From the NCBI RefSeq assembly GCF_019393635.1, contig NC_057861.1, positions 152,909,544 to 152,973,543 of the forward strand: DNA of 64,000 bases. The letters run 5' to 3'. Below the pieces are notes generated by a model. It ran no database searches, was not told where the DNA came from, and saw only the letters and a program-made list of their open reading frames with translations. Of the stretch, positions 30,031-41,641 are shown in pieces. Numbering within the stretch: position 1 is the first letter of the stretch; each line of letters starts with the position of its first letter. This DNA comes from Dromiciops gliroides (lineage: Eukaryota > Chordata > Mammalia > Microbiotheria > Microbiotheriidae). Both the position numbers and the translations under genes were made by a program.

Positions 30031-31660
30031 CACTCCATCTTTCCTCTCCAGGCATTTTCTTAGACTGTCCCCAGGCCTGGAATGTTCTTCCTTTTACACC
30101 CTAACTATTGATCTCTTTGGCTTTCTTCCCCTCTGCCCGCCTTTGTTTCATTTATTTAGAATTTTAATTTTCCCCAATTACATGTAAAAACAATTTTAAC
30201 ATCCATTTTAAAAACTTTGTGCTCTGAATTCTCATCTTCCCTCCCTCCCCAAACCCCACCTTAAGAATGTAAGCAATTCAATATAAGTTATACATGTGTA
30301 GTCATGCAAAACATTTCCATATTAGTCAGGTTGCCAAAGAAAACAAACAAAAAAACTCAAGAAAGATAAATTGAAAAAAATGATACTTCAATCTGTATTC
30401 AGACATCATCAGTTCTTTCTCTGAAGATGGGTCTCACTTTTCATCATAAGTCCTTAAGAGTTATCTTGGATCTGCTTGGTTTTGCTGAGAATAGTAAAGT
30501 CATTCACAGCTGATCATCTTACAATATTGTTGTTACTTTGTATACAGTACATTTCACTTTGCATCAGCTCATGTAATTCTTTCCAGGTTTATTTTTTATG
30601 GTTTTTTTCTCTTAATATATTTATTTAGAATTTTCACCACCTTACATGTAAAAACAAATTGTAACATCGTTTTTTTAAAACCTTGTGTTCCAAATTCTCT
30701 TCCTCCCTCATTACCCTGCCTTAAGAACTCAAGATGCCCCTTTGCTCACCATTTCTTATAGCATAATAGTGTTCCATCATAATCTTATCCCGCAATTTGT
30801 TCAGTAATTCCCCAATTGATGGGCATTTCCTCAATTTCAAATTCTTTGCACCACAAAAAGGCTGCCATAAATATTTTTGTACATATAGGTCCTTTAACTT
30901 TTTGTTTTTTATCTCTTTTTGTATACTGACCTTGTAGTGGCATTACTAGGTCAAAGGGTATGCTTGACTTTATGGCCCTTTGGCCATAGTTCCAAATTGC
31001 TCTACAGAATGTTTGAATTAGTTTACAACTCCACCAACAATGCATTAATGTCTCATTTTCCCCATATCTCCTACAACATGTACCATTTTCCTCTGCTGTC
31101 CTATTATCCAATCTAATAGTTATGAGATAGTACCCCAGAATTGTTTTGACTTGCATCTTTCTAATCAATACTGAGTTAGAGAAAGGGTGTTTTTTTTTAA
31201 TTTGGCTATAGATAGCTTTGGTTATTTCACATGAAAATTGTTCATATCTTTTGATCATTTATCAATTGGGGAATGGCTCTTATCTTAATAAATTTGACTC
31301 TTTTCTCTATGTGTTTGAGAAATGAGACCTTTATCAGAAAAACTTGCTTCAAAATGTTTTCAGTTACTATTTTTAACTGTATTTCCCCCACTTGGCTTTC
31401 TTTAAGTCCCAACTAAAATTCCACTTTCTACAGGTAGTCTTTCCCAGCCCTCTTAACTGTAATGCCTTCTCTCTATCAATTATTTCCTATTTATCCTGTA
31501 TATAGTTTGCTTTGTTATTTGTTTACATGTTGTCTCCTCTATTGGACTATAAGTATCTTGAGGGCAGCCACTGTCTTTTGCCTCTTTTTGTATCTCCAGC
31601 CTTTAGCATAGGGCCTGGCACATGGTAGGAACATAATAAATGTTAATTGATTGAAGTGTC
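30031..31660 (+). mobile_element. L2 LINE 3' end, split by an L1
   Basis: 'ctctccaggcattttcttagactgtccccaggcctggaatgttcttcc' (30040-30095) continues at 31392 with 'ttggctttctttaagtcccaactaaaattccactttctacaggtagtctttcccagccc...tgtcctattatttgtttacatgttgtctcctctattggactataagtatcttgagggcag...cataataaatgttaattgattg'. The L1 lies between. Confidence 0.85.
30117..31402 (-). mobile_element. 5'-truncated L1 LINE (ORF2 C-terminus)
   Basis: The minus frame 31258-30785 (157 codons) is L1 ORF2 C-terminal protein. It shows KHPFSNSVLIRKMQVKTI, the Cys/His region CCRRYGENETLMHCWWSCKL, then GPICTKIFMAAFLW and EFEIEEMPINWG. The stop and remaining 3' part are decayed. 3' UTR sequence extends left to about 30150. 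TTGGCTTTCTT occurs at 30117-30127 and 31392-31402, a likely TSD, although it could also reflect L2 sequence. About 1.26 kb of a full-length element of 6 kb or more remains. Confidence 0.9.
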
Positions 31661-31949
31661 AAATGAGTGGTCTAAACAATTATGACTTACAGGAGCTAAA
31701 GATGATTAAGTCCACTAATGGTAGAGTGACTGGGGAAGGCTTCATGGAGGAGTTGAGACTTGAGCTGGCCCTTTATGATAATCAAGTGGCATGAAGAAAA
31801 GTAATGAATATATTCAAAGATATTATTGCAGTGGGAGGGAGAAAGACACAAAAATGAACATGCTTTATTTGAAGGACAGTGAGCTTTGACTAGACTATGT
31901 AGAGCAGATGAGAGTGAGAAAGGGACAAGGATAAAAATGGAGAGTGTGT

Positions 31950-31959
31950 GAGCGTGCAT

Positions 31960-32022
<63 letters not shown>
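31950..32022. repeat. (GA)n microsatellite
   Basis: About 73 bp of almost pure GA with a few AAAG breaks. Serine/leucine runs in antisense frames are an artefact. Confidence 0.97.
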
Positions 32023-32026
<4 letters not shown>

Positions 32027-32126
32027 CATAGAGACAGAAGAGGCAGAGAGAAGTAAGATAAAGTTATAACATTGAGTGCCTTGAATGCCAAAGTGTCTGG
32101 ACTTAATTCTGTTGTCAAAAGGGAGT

Positions 32127-32317
32127 TGTTGAATGCTTTTTTTTTTTTTTAATTTTTTTTTTTTTTTTGCAGGCAACGGGGGTAAAGTGACTTGCCCACG
32201 GTCACACAGCTAGTAAGTGTCAAGTGTCTGAGGCCGGATTTGAACTCAGGTACTCCTGAATCCAGGGCCGGTGCTTAACCACTGTGCCATCTAGCTGCCC
32301 CCTGTTGAATGCTTTTT
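32127..32317 (-). mobile_element. WSINE1-type SINE with 15-bp TSD and long tail
   Basis: The body is 32142-32302. Its A tail (T on plus) is about 35 bp with one AA break. TGTTGAATGCTTTTT occurs at 32127-32141 and 32303-32317. 'ggcaacgggggtaaag' is a subfamily A variant. Confidence 0.95.
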
Positions 32318-32519
32318 AATGGGGAGCAATGTGATGAAAGCTGCTTTGTTTTTAACCAGTTCTGTGATTTCATTGTTAAGGAACCTTGTACAACAGCTCT
32401 GAGACTCAGAGTCTTAAAGAATTATTTGTGGCACAGAGAAGTTAAGTGATTTGACATAATCAATATGGTCAAAGAGGACTTAACCCAAGTTTTTGTAACA
32501 ACATGACAGATTTTTTTAG

Positions 32520-32655
32520 TGAAGTTTAAATTCTGCTTCAGCTATGCGACCTTGGACAAATCATTTAATTTTTCTTACCCTCAATTTCCTCATGTGTAAA
32601 TTGGAGAAAATAATAGCTTTGTAGTGCTTTGCAAACCTTAAACAGATACACACAT

Positions 32656-32660
<5 letters not shown>
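32520..32660 (+). mobile_element. MIR-like SINE fragment
   Basis: 'attctgcttcagctatgcgaccttggacaaatcatttaatttttcttaccctcaatttcctcatgtgtaaattggagaaaataatagc'. Confidence 0.7.
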
Positions 32661-32708
<48 letters not shown>

Positions 32709-32709
32709 A
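32641..32709. repeat. (CA)n(TA)n compound microsatellite
   Basis: CACACA run followed by TATATA run, about 69 bp. Confidence 0.95.
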
Positions 32710-34905
32710 AATGCTGGCTTATATTATTATTTTATAATGTTACAAATCCTGCTACCCCTTATCTCTCAGGACTAGTTTTAATTCTTCCTCATTATTTTCT
32801 TTTCCACTCCTCTCTTCTCTGGTCCAAGCTAAATGACCAATATTCAGTCCTGAATTTAGCCACATCTACCAAAGCAGGATTAGGGAAGGAAAGGAAGAGT
32901 GGCCCTTGCACGGCAGCTGCCTATAAGCTACCACATTCATCATCAGACTTGGTGTCCTTGTACTGGAAGCGGCTATAGTCTAGGCCTTGATCTATTATCC
33001 AGTGTAACTACTTGGCCAACCATAACATGAATAGCAGCTAAAAGGTAATGAAGTATCAATTGATACAGATGATGGAGTCAAGGCTAACTGAGCAGGCAAT
33101 GTCCTAACAACAGGCTGGCATTTAATCGGTACATTGCCAACCTGTACACCTTGTCACGGGATCTATGCTGTAATCACTTTACACACAGGTCTAGCTTCTC
33201 ATTTTACTCCTCCCTGCTTCAGCATACTGACAGTCCTGCATGAATCGAGGTTCTTTATGGTCCTGCATTAGAGAGTTCCAGATCAAAATTGTTTCACTCC
33301 AACCACCTAGAACCCCAGAACCAGAGCTATCCTTTTGATAATTCCTCTTCTAGGGAAGGTGTTAAATGTAGGCCACCAAAAACTTGTTTGTAATATTTTT
33401 CCCTTTACTAGTTTCTTTGAACAAAGAAAGTGATTAATAATTTCCACATAAAAGAGGTCTTATTCAAACTCCTCTAAATCCTTGAGATTTTCCCAAATGT
33501 TCATTTCCATCCCCTCCATGAAACATTCCACAATAAAAAGATATAATGCTAATCGAACATTCTGGCTACTGAGGCATTATTAAACTGGGGCCAGAGGGAT
33601 TGGCAACCTTTGCCAATCCATCTCCTTTACCTGCTCTCAGGCTTTGCCCCAGGTTCATTGCTTTCTGGCTGCCTGTCTTCTCAATAAAGAAACCTAGGTT
33701 GCCCAGTGCTGCAAATCTACCCCCATTCCAGAATTCTGGAAACACTTCTATTTTTGCTTTTGATCTTCAAAGTAGTACCCGGATTATAAACATGAATCAG
33801 GTATGGAACAGCAGTTTTATTCATACATAGAAAGGGAATAAGCAATAAAGGATCATGGAACATTTATAATCATTTGAAAGGCTAATTTATAAGCCTCATT
33901 GGACCCTTTTCAACAAAGCTGCTCGCTAGCTATTTCACATTTTACCTTCACAAAGTACAAGCCTGATCAATGCCAAGAGGGCTCTTTCTTTCTGGTGGTT
34001 TCTCTCTGTGTGGGTAACTCCCTCTCTGGCAGTCTGCCACTGCCTCTGTTGTTCCCGCAATTGGTTCATTGCCCAGAAAGGGGGCAATATGTCATGACTT
34101 GTGAGATCTCACTAAGCCTTGTGCCAAAAGAAAGAAGATACAAACAGGGGGTGGCCTCCTATAAAATGCAGGCTTCCCTGGGAGGCTATCTTCTCATGGA
34201 GCTAGCCCAGTGGTGCAAGGGCACTGCAAAATGGGCAGGAAGAAGATAAAGGGATGGAGATTGCTCCTTTAGTATAAAGCACCAGTTCAGCAAATAGTTA
34301 AATGTCACAGCATCTGTGAAGCAGTCAGATCCTAGCTGCATCTCCTCTGCAATTGGAAAGGAGAGAAAGACCCCATCCAACATTCATCCCTGAAGATTGC
34401 TGCAACAATCTTCCTGGGTGCTCCTCTGACAGTATATGAGGTTTTGGCTTCTCTGAACTAAGATGTGAGGTTAGATTCCTCAGAAAGGTTTCACTGAAAA
34501 GTGATAAGAGCTAATGGGATCTAAGGAAAAGAGGAAAACAAGTACAACTAGACAAAAAAAGATGAGGTTTAACTAGCCTTAACAATTTGAAAAAGAAACA
34601 GCAGATTTGTTGAAATCAAGGCTCCCCTTCACAAAGGAGGATATTAAATTTTTTTTAGAAGTGTGATTCATTTGGTTTGAAACTAAACTGTTGGCTCTAT
34701 TTTTTCCCCTTTAGCTCTATTAAAGAGTTCATGATTACTAAGTATTAAGAAAATAGACATAATTACCATCATGTTTTGACTGATTAAAAATCTCTGGATT
34801 TTTCATTTAGAAAAACAAGTAATTTAAACCTTTAGTAAATAAAATGAAACAAACCTCATATCCTTGATTTCAAAATTTAAAAATCACTCAAGGCTGATGC
34901 TTTCT
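32710..34905. other. Repeat-poor, mostly unassigned 2.2 kb
   Basis: I recognise no interspersed repeat here. It has a more mixed base composition than its surroundings and scattered CpGs (near 32910, 32965 and 33126). Frames at 33600-33830 and 33899-34249 have no known domain and I could not find convincing splice-flanked exons. It could hold unique regulatory sequence. Confidence 0.4.
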
Positions 34906-34907
34906 GG

Positions 34908-35332
34908 TGTAATGATTGGAATGACACCACCTGCTAGAGAGCTACTGTAGGAAAGCTCCACCATGAGGAGAAGGCGTCTGAGGGAAAGCCATGTGGTCAA
35001 GGTCCTTGGCGTCAAGAAGCGATGTTTGCTTGTGGGTACTGTCTATCAAGGCTACCAGCCAATCAACTTGAGGAGCCTCCCATTTCTGGGAAGAGGACAG
35101 GAAGTAGGAAGTGGACACTGGCAGAGGGCTTTTTCCTCTTTTGGTTCCTGATCTCACCATGGCGGGTCAGATGATGGGGTCTCTTAGAAATAGTTAGAAT
35201 TTTACCTTTCTCTCTGATCCTAATGTTCTTTAATAAATACTTAAACATTTAAATATTCTTGCTAAAGCTTATAATTTATTGGCGACCACTCATTAGATTT
35301 TAGATGGTATAGCTAGAATTTTAGCCCTTACA
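34908..35332 (+). mobile_element. Solo LTR, 425 bp
   Basis: Starts TGTAATGATTGG and ends AGCCCTTACA (TGTAA/TTACA inverted ends). Flanks are CTGG and CTAG, a 4-bp TSD with one change. It has an AATAAA signal in 'ctttaataaatacttaaac' near 35230. The following U5 block resembles that of the LTR at 9257-9716. Confidence 0.75.
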
Positions 35333-35589
35333 CTAGATTTACTGGAACTAATTTATACTGATCAGTCATGTATCTATCCTTACTGCGTTCACTACAGATT
35401 TGTGTTATCTAATATCAACTAGGCCTTCACCACCACAAAGCGTTCAGGTTATTATTCCATAATTTACTTTATTGTATTTTCAAACTTTTTTTTATAAACT
35501 TTCACTCCATTTATACATTCTGGGCACATTCCTTCTGCCCTTACCTCAGCCCTCCATCTACTGAGAAAGTAGATGCCACTTCATCTCAA

Positions 35590-35783
35590 AACACTTTAGG
35601 GACAGCTAGGCAGTGCAGTGAATAAAGCACCAGCCCTGGATTCAGGAGTACCTGAGTTCAAATCTGACCTCAGACACTTGACACTTACTAAGTTGTGTGA
35701 CCCTGGGCAAGTCACTTAACTTTCATTACCCTGCAAAACAACAACAACAACAACAAAACCCCAAACAAACCCCACAACACTTT
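35590..35783 (+). mobile_element. WSINE1-type SINE
   Basis: The body is about 35600-35775 with a (CAA)n tail. AACACTTT occurs at 35590-35597 and 35776-35783 (longer if mismatches are allowed). Inserted in L2. Confidence 0.9.
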
Positions 35784-36103
35784 GACATCATCCTCCATTC
35801 TCTTTTCCTATCATTAATCTCTGATGCAGATGTGGTTATTGAGAAAAAAAAGCCAAAAACTTTACTTGTGTCCTTGATCACATTCCTTCCTACCTTTTCC
35901 AGAAAATTATGACCTCACAACCATTTCCTCTCTTTCTTTAGTTTTCAATCAATCTATTGGCTACTGCCCTGGGCTACATACATACCTGGATCTTTCCCAT
36001 CCTTAAAAGCCATCATTGCCCTGACTTCTGACTTTATCATTCAATTCAAACTGCTTTCTACAAAGTTATGGTTTTTAATTGACAAAACCAAAGGCCTTTT
36101 CTC

Positions 36104-36287
36104 AGTCATCATTCTTCTTCTTCTTATTTTTTTTGGTGAGGCAATTGGGGTTAAGTGACTTGCCCAGGGTCACACAGCTAGTAAGTGTCAAGTGTCTAAG
36201 GCCGGATTTGAACTCAGGTACTCCTGAATCCAGGGCCGGTGCTCTATCCACTGTGCCATCTAGCTGCCCCTAGTCATCATTCTTCTT
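36104..36287 (-). mobile_element. WSINE1-type SINE with 16-bp TSD
   Basis: The body is 36120-36271. AGTCATCATTCTTCTT occurs at 36104-36119 and 36272-36287. Inserted in L2. Confidence 0.97.
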
Positions 36288-36957
36288 GATCTCTTTGCAT
36301 CATTTGACACCCTAGGCCACCCTCTCCTCCTGGATATTCTCTCCTATCTTGTATTTTGTAACAGTTATTTTTCTTTTCCAGACATTTTTCAGCATCCTTG
36401 ATGAATTATCATCCAAGTCACACCCTCTAAGAATGGATTTATCTCCATCAAGGTTGCATCTTGGCCTCCTTTTTCTTCTCTGATTATATTTTGTATCTCA
36501 TTGGTTCCCAAAGGTTCAATGATCACCTCTATGTAGCTGATCCTAAATCTTTGTATCTAGCTCTAGTTTCTCTCCTGAACTCCAATTATGCACTGACAAT
36601 TGTCCCCTGGATATTTCCCACTGGATGTCCCATGGACATCTCTAACTCAAAACAGAACTTGTCATCTCTCCCCAAAAACACGTTTTTTCTACCATCACCC
36701 TTGTAGTCATCCAGGTTCACAATCTTAAATTTATTCTCAACTTCTCATTGTCTCTCACTTTTCAATACAATTAGTTGCCACAATTTGTCAATTTGCCTCC
36801 AAATTATTACTCATATTTGTCCCCTTTTCTTAAGTGGCCACCACCCTAGTTCAGGCCCTCATTGACTCTCTCCTGGGCTATTCAAATAGATTCCTGATTG
36901 TTCTCCCTGCTTTGTGTTTCTTTCCTCTCTAATCCATCCTCCACAAACTATCAAAAT

Positions 36958-37080
36958 TATATATGTGTATGTATATGTACCTCTATGCATGTGTGTATAC
37001 ATATCCACATATATACAACATGGTGAAAACTGTACTTACTATATATTACTCTATAATATTATGTATTTGTAGTATTATAT
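36958..37080. repeat. TA-rich microsatellite inside L2
   Basis: Imperfect TATG/TACA and TATTA repeats. Similar TATAA-rich sequence resumes at 37637-37745 on the other side of the LTR, so the LTR landed in a single AT-rich tract. Confidence 0.8.
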
Positions 37081-37083
37081 TAG

Positions 37084-37640
37084 ATATTGTGGTAAAAAGT
37101 TTTAACAGTCGGTTAGATAATGGAGAGACGCCAGGTTTTTTTTTAGGACCACCCTTTTGGGGAGGAGACCAACAGCATGAGCTACGCACACCAGTCCGCC
37201 TGCGATGCACGCCAGATTGCCTGCTGAGCACTCGACTTCTGGGGTGTGAGCTTAAAAGGCAAGGAGAGAACAGAAGTGGGGCCTTTTCCCTGCTCTGCTG
37301 GTCTCCTGGCTGCGCTGCACAGACAGACGCGGACTGGAGTTTGACTCGGCCCGGCTCTCGGTTAACAGCACGTGCTTGACTTGGTCTCTCTCCCCAAAGG
37401 TGGCCTTGGGTTTTGGTGAGTTTTATATGGAATATAGACTAAGCCTAGACTTAAGACAATTTGTATTGTATTTCTACTTTCCTATCCTTCTAATCAACAT
37501 CACCTTGTGACTACCATACAATAAAAGATCTAACTAGAAAACCAGAAGCTTCTTCCATTTACTAGTCTGGGAGGTAAATTAAGGGAAAGGTTAAGTAGGG
37601 GAGATTTATGATCTAATATCCAATTTTTATCTCACAATAT
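37084..37640 (+). mobile_element. Solo LTR, 549 bp, 4-bp TSD (ATAT)
   Basis: Starts TGTGGTAAAAAG at 37088 and ends TATCTCACA at 37636, with ATAT at 37084-37087 and 37637-37640. It is the local CpG peak (about 37180-37375). Probable signals are AATAAAAGATC near 37520 and 'ggttttggtgagttt' near 37415. The frame at 36963-37379 crosses the LTR boundary and is not a gene. Same family as 12344-12954. Confidence 0.88.
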
Positions 37641-38130
37641 TATATATAACAGTGTAATATATCATAGTATTATAGTATATTACATAATATAGTATTGTAT
37701 GATTCTATTTTATAATATAGTATATTATATATACTATAATACATTATATAATTGTTCCTGAAGCACAGTTTTCACTATGATGTTACTCTTCTGCTCAAAA
37801 AAACCTGGTAGTCTCTAGAATAAAGTGCAATTTTTATTGCATTGGCATCTAGAGCTCTCTATCAGCTGACTCTAGTTTATTTTCCCAGTTTTCTTACATA
37901 CTATTCTCCTTCACATCATCACTGTTCCAGCCAAACTGCCTTATTTGTTCCCCATATGTGACATCCCATTTTCCAACTCCTTTTTATGACTTGTCCCCAA
38001 TGCATAAAGTTCAGGCCCTCTTGATCTCCAACTCTTCAAATCCTAAGCTTCCTTTAAGGCTCAGCTCAAATTTTACCTTCAATATGACAGGTTTCCTGAG
38101 TGCCCCAGTCTCTAGTGTCTCTTTAAGAAA

Positions 38131-39425
38131 AAAATTCTTTGTGTCCACTTTTATCTGTAACCCAGGGTGCAAGGTATCACATCTCACCCCAACCATCAAA
38201 CAAAAATACCATAGGCCTACACGGACTAGATATAATTCTGGAGGCTGACTCCCAAGAGACTTTCTTTCTTTTGCACTTTTGATCGCACACAAGAGTTTTA
38301 CACTGGGGAAATATTTGAATGAAGTTTAGATATTAGCATGAATCTAACTTTGCCAAAAATGTGGGTAGCAGCATCTCCAGATCCCACATAAGAAATCAGT
38401 GAAAAATGTTGGTATTAGATATGAGCTAGCCTTTATTAATCCCACTGAAGAAAATGCTTAAGACGCAAAGGACCCTCAAGAGTCCACAAACAAGTATAGA
38501 AACATAGAAGCACTTAAATAGTTTATTACAGTCTCAAGATAAAGACAATTTCAGGGAACTGTTAAATAACTATTTTTTATTCATCCCATTCCTGCACTAG
38601 TGAAACAACTCAAGATAAGTAGCAGAGTTTGTAAGGTCCAGACTTTTTATCCCAATGACCCTCTTGCCTCCTCTCATGGTATGGAATGTGTTGGGGAAAT
38701 TCTCAGTCTGGGTTCCTGGAGAGCCCAGGAAGAATCTCATCCAATCTGCATCCATTGACTGGAGGTCACATAATTTGATTGGCCAAACTGAAAATAAAAA
38801 TGTATATTGGCATGTTAAGGAAGACCACTTGCTTATAGTAGTTTTGGATTCAGCTTTATAGAATATTGATTTAGTTTTTTATAACTTTTCAGGATTGCTC
38901 AAAGCATGCATTCAATCTTCAACAATCTTTGGCAACCAAAGATTGATAAATAAAACATTTCACAGGAGAGAGATGGGTAAAGAGAAGGGGGAATCGGACA
39001 AAGGAAAAAGGGGGTTTCTGAAGAATATATGCTATGCAACTAGTAGGGTTTGTTACTACAATCAGAAAATAGATCCTGTTCAAGGGCAAAATAGAAAATG
39101 TAACCAAATAGTTTTCCAATTATTAAAGATGCCCATTTTAATCTAAAATAGGAAGGTTCAGTTAATCTTTTAGACAGAGCCACAAATGTCTCTTATACAA
39201 AGATAATGAATAGTTTTTACACCATGGAATGAGGCCATCTTTTTAACTATGACCTTACATAGCGTCATATTTTATTTCTCAGTCACATTGCATGATTACC
39301 ATAGTTCAGCTTCAGTATGACACTCTGTTGGTCATCTTCCTTCTTCTCCAAAAAGCATACTGCTAAGGAATCGTTATGAAGGAGGCCATTGTGTGAACAT
39401 TACAGGAACTCTCCAACTTTGGGGC
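38131..39425. other. Unassigned sequence
   Basis: No repeat I can name. Frames at 38655-38861 and 38895-39146 lack domains. It may be unique sequence or very old repeats. Confidence 0.35.
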
Positions 39426-39429
39426 ACTT

Positions 39430-40075
39430 CATTTTTTTTCTTCTTTAAGTTTTATTGACGTGTTTTGTTTTTATATAACAAGCTTTTATAGAATACCTTT
39501 GTTCTGTGAGAAATCTCTTGTAACAAAGTAAAACAGTTGAGCAAAACCAATAATACAGTGACCTCATCTAAAAAAAATGAATGCAAAATTTCACTTTTGT
39601 AGCAATGCTCACCTCTCCATTAATTTTTTTTTTTTTTGCGGGGCAATGGGGGTTAAGTGACTTGCCCAGGGTCACACAGCTAGTAAGTGTCAAGTGTCTG
39701 AGGCTGGATTTGAACTCAGGTACTCCTGAATCCAAGGCCGATGCTTTATCCACTGCGCCACCTAGCTGCCCCCTCTCCATTAATTTTTAACAGAAATCTA
39801 TTTTCGTTTGCTCCTATCCCATACTCCATTAAAAAAGAGAAAAGAAAACAAATTCTTTGTAACAAATTTGCAGTCAAGAAAACAAATTTCTAAAAAAAAG
39901 AAAGAAAGAAAACAAATTTCTTATTGAGTATATGCAAAAATGTATGTTTCATTTTTCTGCACCCTAAATCTAGTACCTCTTTGTGATGGTATGTTTCATC
40001 AATGATCTTCTGGACTAATGAATAGTCAATGTATTAATCATAGTTCTTTTTTCATTGTTATTTTCATTATTTCAT
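39430..40075 (-). mobile_element. LINE 3' end (L1-like), split by a SINE
   Basis: 'tttaagttttattgacgtg' and 'cttgtaacaaagtaaaacagttgagcaaaaccaataatacag' match 41960-42065; 'aaacaaatttctaaa' and 'gtatgtttcatcaatgatcttctgg' parallel 48330-48420. This is an antisense LINE tail distinct from the L1 tails at 10.1 and 30.2 kb. Confidence 0.6.
39612..39788 (-). mobile_element. WSINE1-type SINE with 17-bp TSD
   Basis: The body is 39629-39771. CCTCTCCATTAATTTTT occurs at 39612-39628 and 39772-39788. The tail state is GCGGGGCAATGGGGG (subfamily A), with a retained CpG in 'cactgcgcca'. Confidence 0.97.
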
Positions 40076-41530
40076 TATTTTAATTTATTTTTAATTTATG
40101 GAATAAGACAAGCATGTATATAACAGAACAATGAAAAAATTATTGCACATGAAAATACAACTCTACTATACAAAACTTGCTATTCCTTTCAAATATACAA
40201 CAAAATTGTCATGTAAACTTCTTTTTCTTCTTTCTGTCCCCCAACTCCCACCCTGAAGATGGCTACCATTAGACACAAATAGGTAAATTTATATAAAATT
40301 ATTCTATACATACTTCTATTTACCATTTTTTCTCTGGACATAGTGTCTTTCTTCATATCTTCTTTATAGTTAGTTTCGGTATTTATAACAGTCAAAATAG
40401 CATATTCACTCAAAATCATTCTTAAAACAATATTGGGGCAGCTAGCTATGTGGCACAGTGGACAGAGCACCGGTCCTGGAGTCAGGAGTACCTGAGTTCA
40501 AATCTGGCCTCAGACACTTAACACTTACTAGCTGTGTGACCCTGGGCAAGTCACTTAACCCCAATTGCCTCACTTAAAAAACAAACAAACAAACAAAAAA
40601 CAAAACAAAACAAAAAAACAATATTGCAGTTACTGTATACAATGTTCTCTTGGTTCTGCTCATTGTGTTCTTCATTATTTTGTGCAAGTCTTTTTATGGT
40701 TTTTTTTTTTAAGATCACTGAGCTCATCATTTCTTATAGCACAGTAGTATTCCATCACAATCATATACTGCAATTTGTTCAGTCATTCCCCAATTGATGG
40801 GCATCTCTGCAATTTCCAATTTTTTGCTACCACAAAGAGAGCTGCAAAAAACATTTTAGAATATATAGCTTCTTTTCCTCTTCCCTTGATCATCTTTGGA
40901 AATAGACCTAGCAGTGGTATTGCTGGGTCAAAGGGAATAGACAGTTAAATAACTTTTGGGCATTATTCCAGTTTGCTCTTCAAAATGGTTGGATTAGTTC
41001 ACAATTCCACCAACAATGAATCAGTGTTCCAATTTTTTCACATCCACATCTCCTCTAACAGGTATTGCTTTCCCCTTCAATCATTTTAGCCAATCTGGTA
41101 GGTGTAAAAATGGTATCTCAAGGTTGTTTTAGTTTACATTTCTCTAATCAATAATGATTTTGAGGATTTTTATGTGACTATAAATTGTTTTGATTTCTTT
41201 ATTGGAAAACTGCCTGTTCATATCCTTTGACCATTTATCAATTGGGGAATGACCCATATTCTTATAGATTTCACAAAGTTCTTTAATATATTTGAGATAT
41301 TAGACCTTTATCTGAGAAACTATTTTAAAAATACCCTAATTTTCTGCTTTCTTTCTGATCTTAGTGACATTTATTTGTATAAAATCTTTATAATGTAATA
41401 TAATCAAAATTATCCATTTTATACCTAACTTTGTTCTCTATCTCTTGTTTATTCATAAATTGTCAGCCAGAGGTGTTATTCTGAAGAACATTCATGTATA
41501 ATTTCATCAAATTGATTTAGCAGACACATC
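40076..41530 (-). mobile_element. L1 LINE 3' part, interrupted by a SINE
   Basis: Antisense L1: 3' UTR 'ggaataagacaagcatgtatataacag', 'gatggctaccattagacacaaatagg'; ORF2 end complement 'cagtcattccccaattgatgggcatctctgcaatttcc' (40780), 'ctagcagtggtattgctgggtcaaaggg' (40905), 'cacaattccaccaacaatgaatcagtgttcc' (41000), 'gaccatttatcaattggggaatgac' (41228). ORF2 is fragmented. Confidence 0.9.
40424..40625 (+). mobile_element. WSINE1-type SINE (subfamily B) in L1
   Basis: The body is 40435-40614. AAAACAATATT occurs at 40424-40434 and 40615-40625. Diagnostic states are 'ggagtcagg', 'acacttaacact' and 'cccaattgcctcac'. The head has a small insertion ('gctagctatgtgg'). Confidence 0.95.
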
Positions 41531-41641
41531 AAATTGATTAAGGGTACCCATGATCAACCTCTTCCCTCATATATATTTATATTTATTTATATGTGTATAC
41601 AGGGGCAGCATGGCATAGTTCAAGGGTTCCTAACCTGGGGT

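Larger units (their letters stand above)
31720..32395 (+). repeat. Family D fragment carrying (GA)n and a SINE
   Basis: 'gggaaggcttcatggaggagttgagacttgagctgg', 'gtgccttgaatgccaaagtgtctggacttaattctg' and, after the SINE, 'tttttaatggggagcaatgtgatgaaag' follow the family D order. Confidence 0.5.
35490..38130 (+). mobile_element. Long L2 LINE copy, split by two SINEs and an LTR
   Basis: Phrases of the L2 3' half in order: 'gacatcatcctccattctc' (35785), 'tttgacaccctaggccaccctctcctcctggatattctctcc' (36305), 'cacctctatgtagctgatcc' (36525), 'tggatgtcccatggacatctctaactcaaaacagaac' (36620), 'ccaccctagttcaggccctcattgactctctcctgggctat' (36840), 'gttccagccaaactgcc' (37925), 'cctttaaggctcagctcaaattttacc' (38053). 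The frame is broken everywhere. Insertions are at about 35598, 36120 and 37088. Confidence 0.85.

Noticed and set aside
29732..30055. 107-codon minus-strand frame
   Set aside because: It overlaps L2 sequence and has no recognisable motif or conserved start context.
36963..37379. 138-codon frame with a CpG-rich second half
   Set aside because: It crosses from an AT microsatellite into a solo LTR. The CpG peak is LTR promoter sequence, not a CpG-island gene start.
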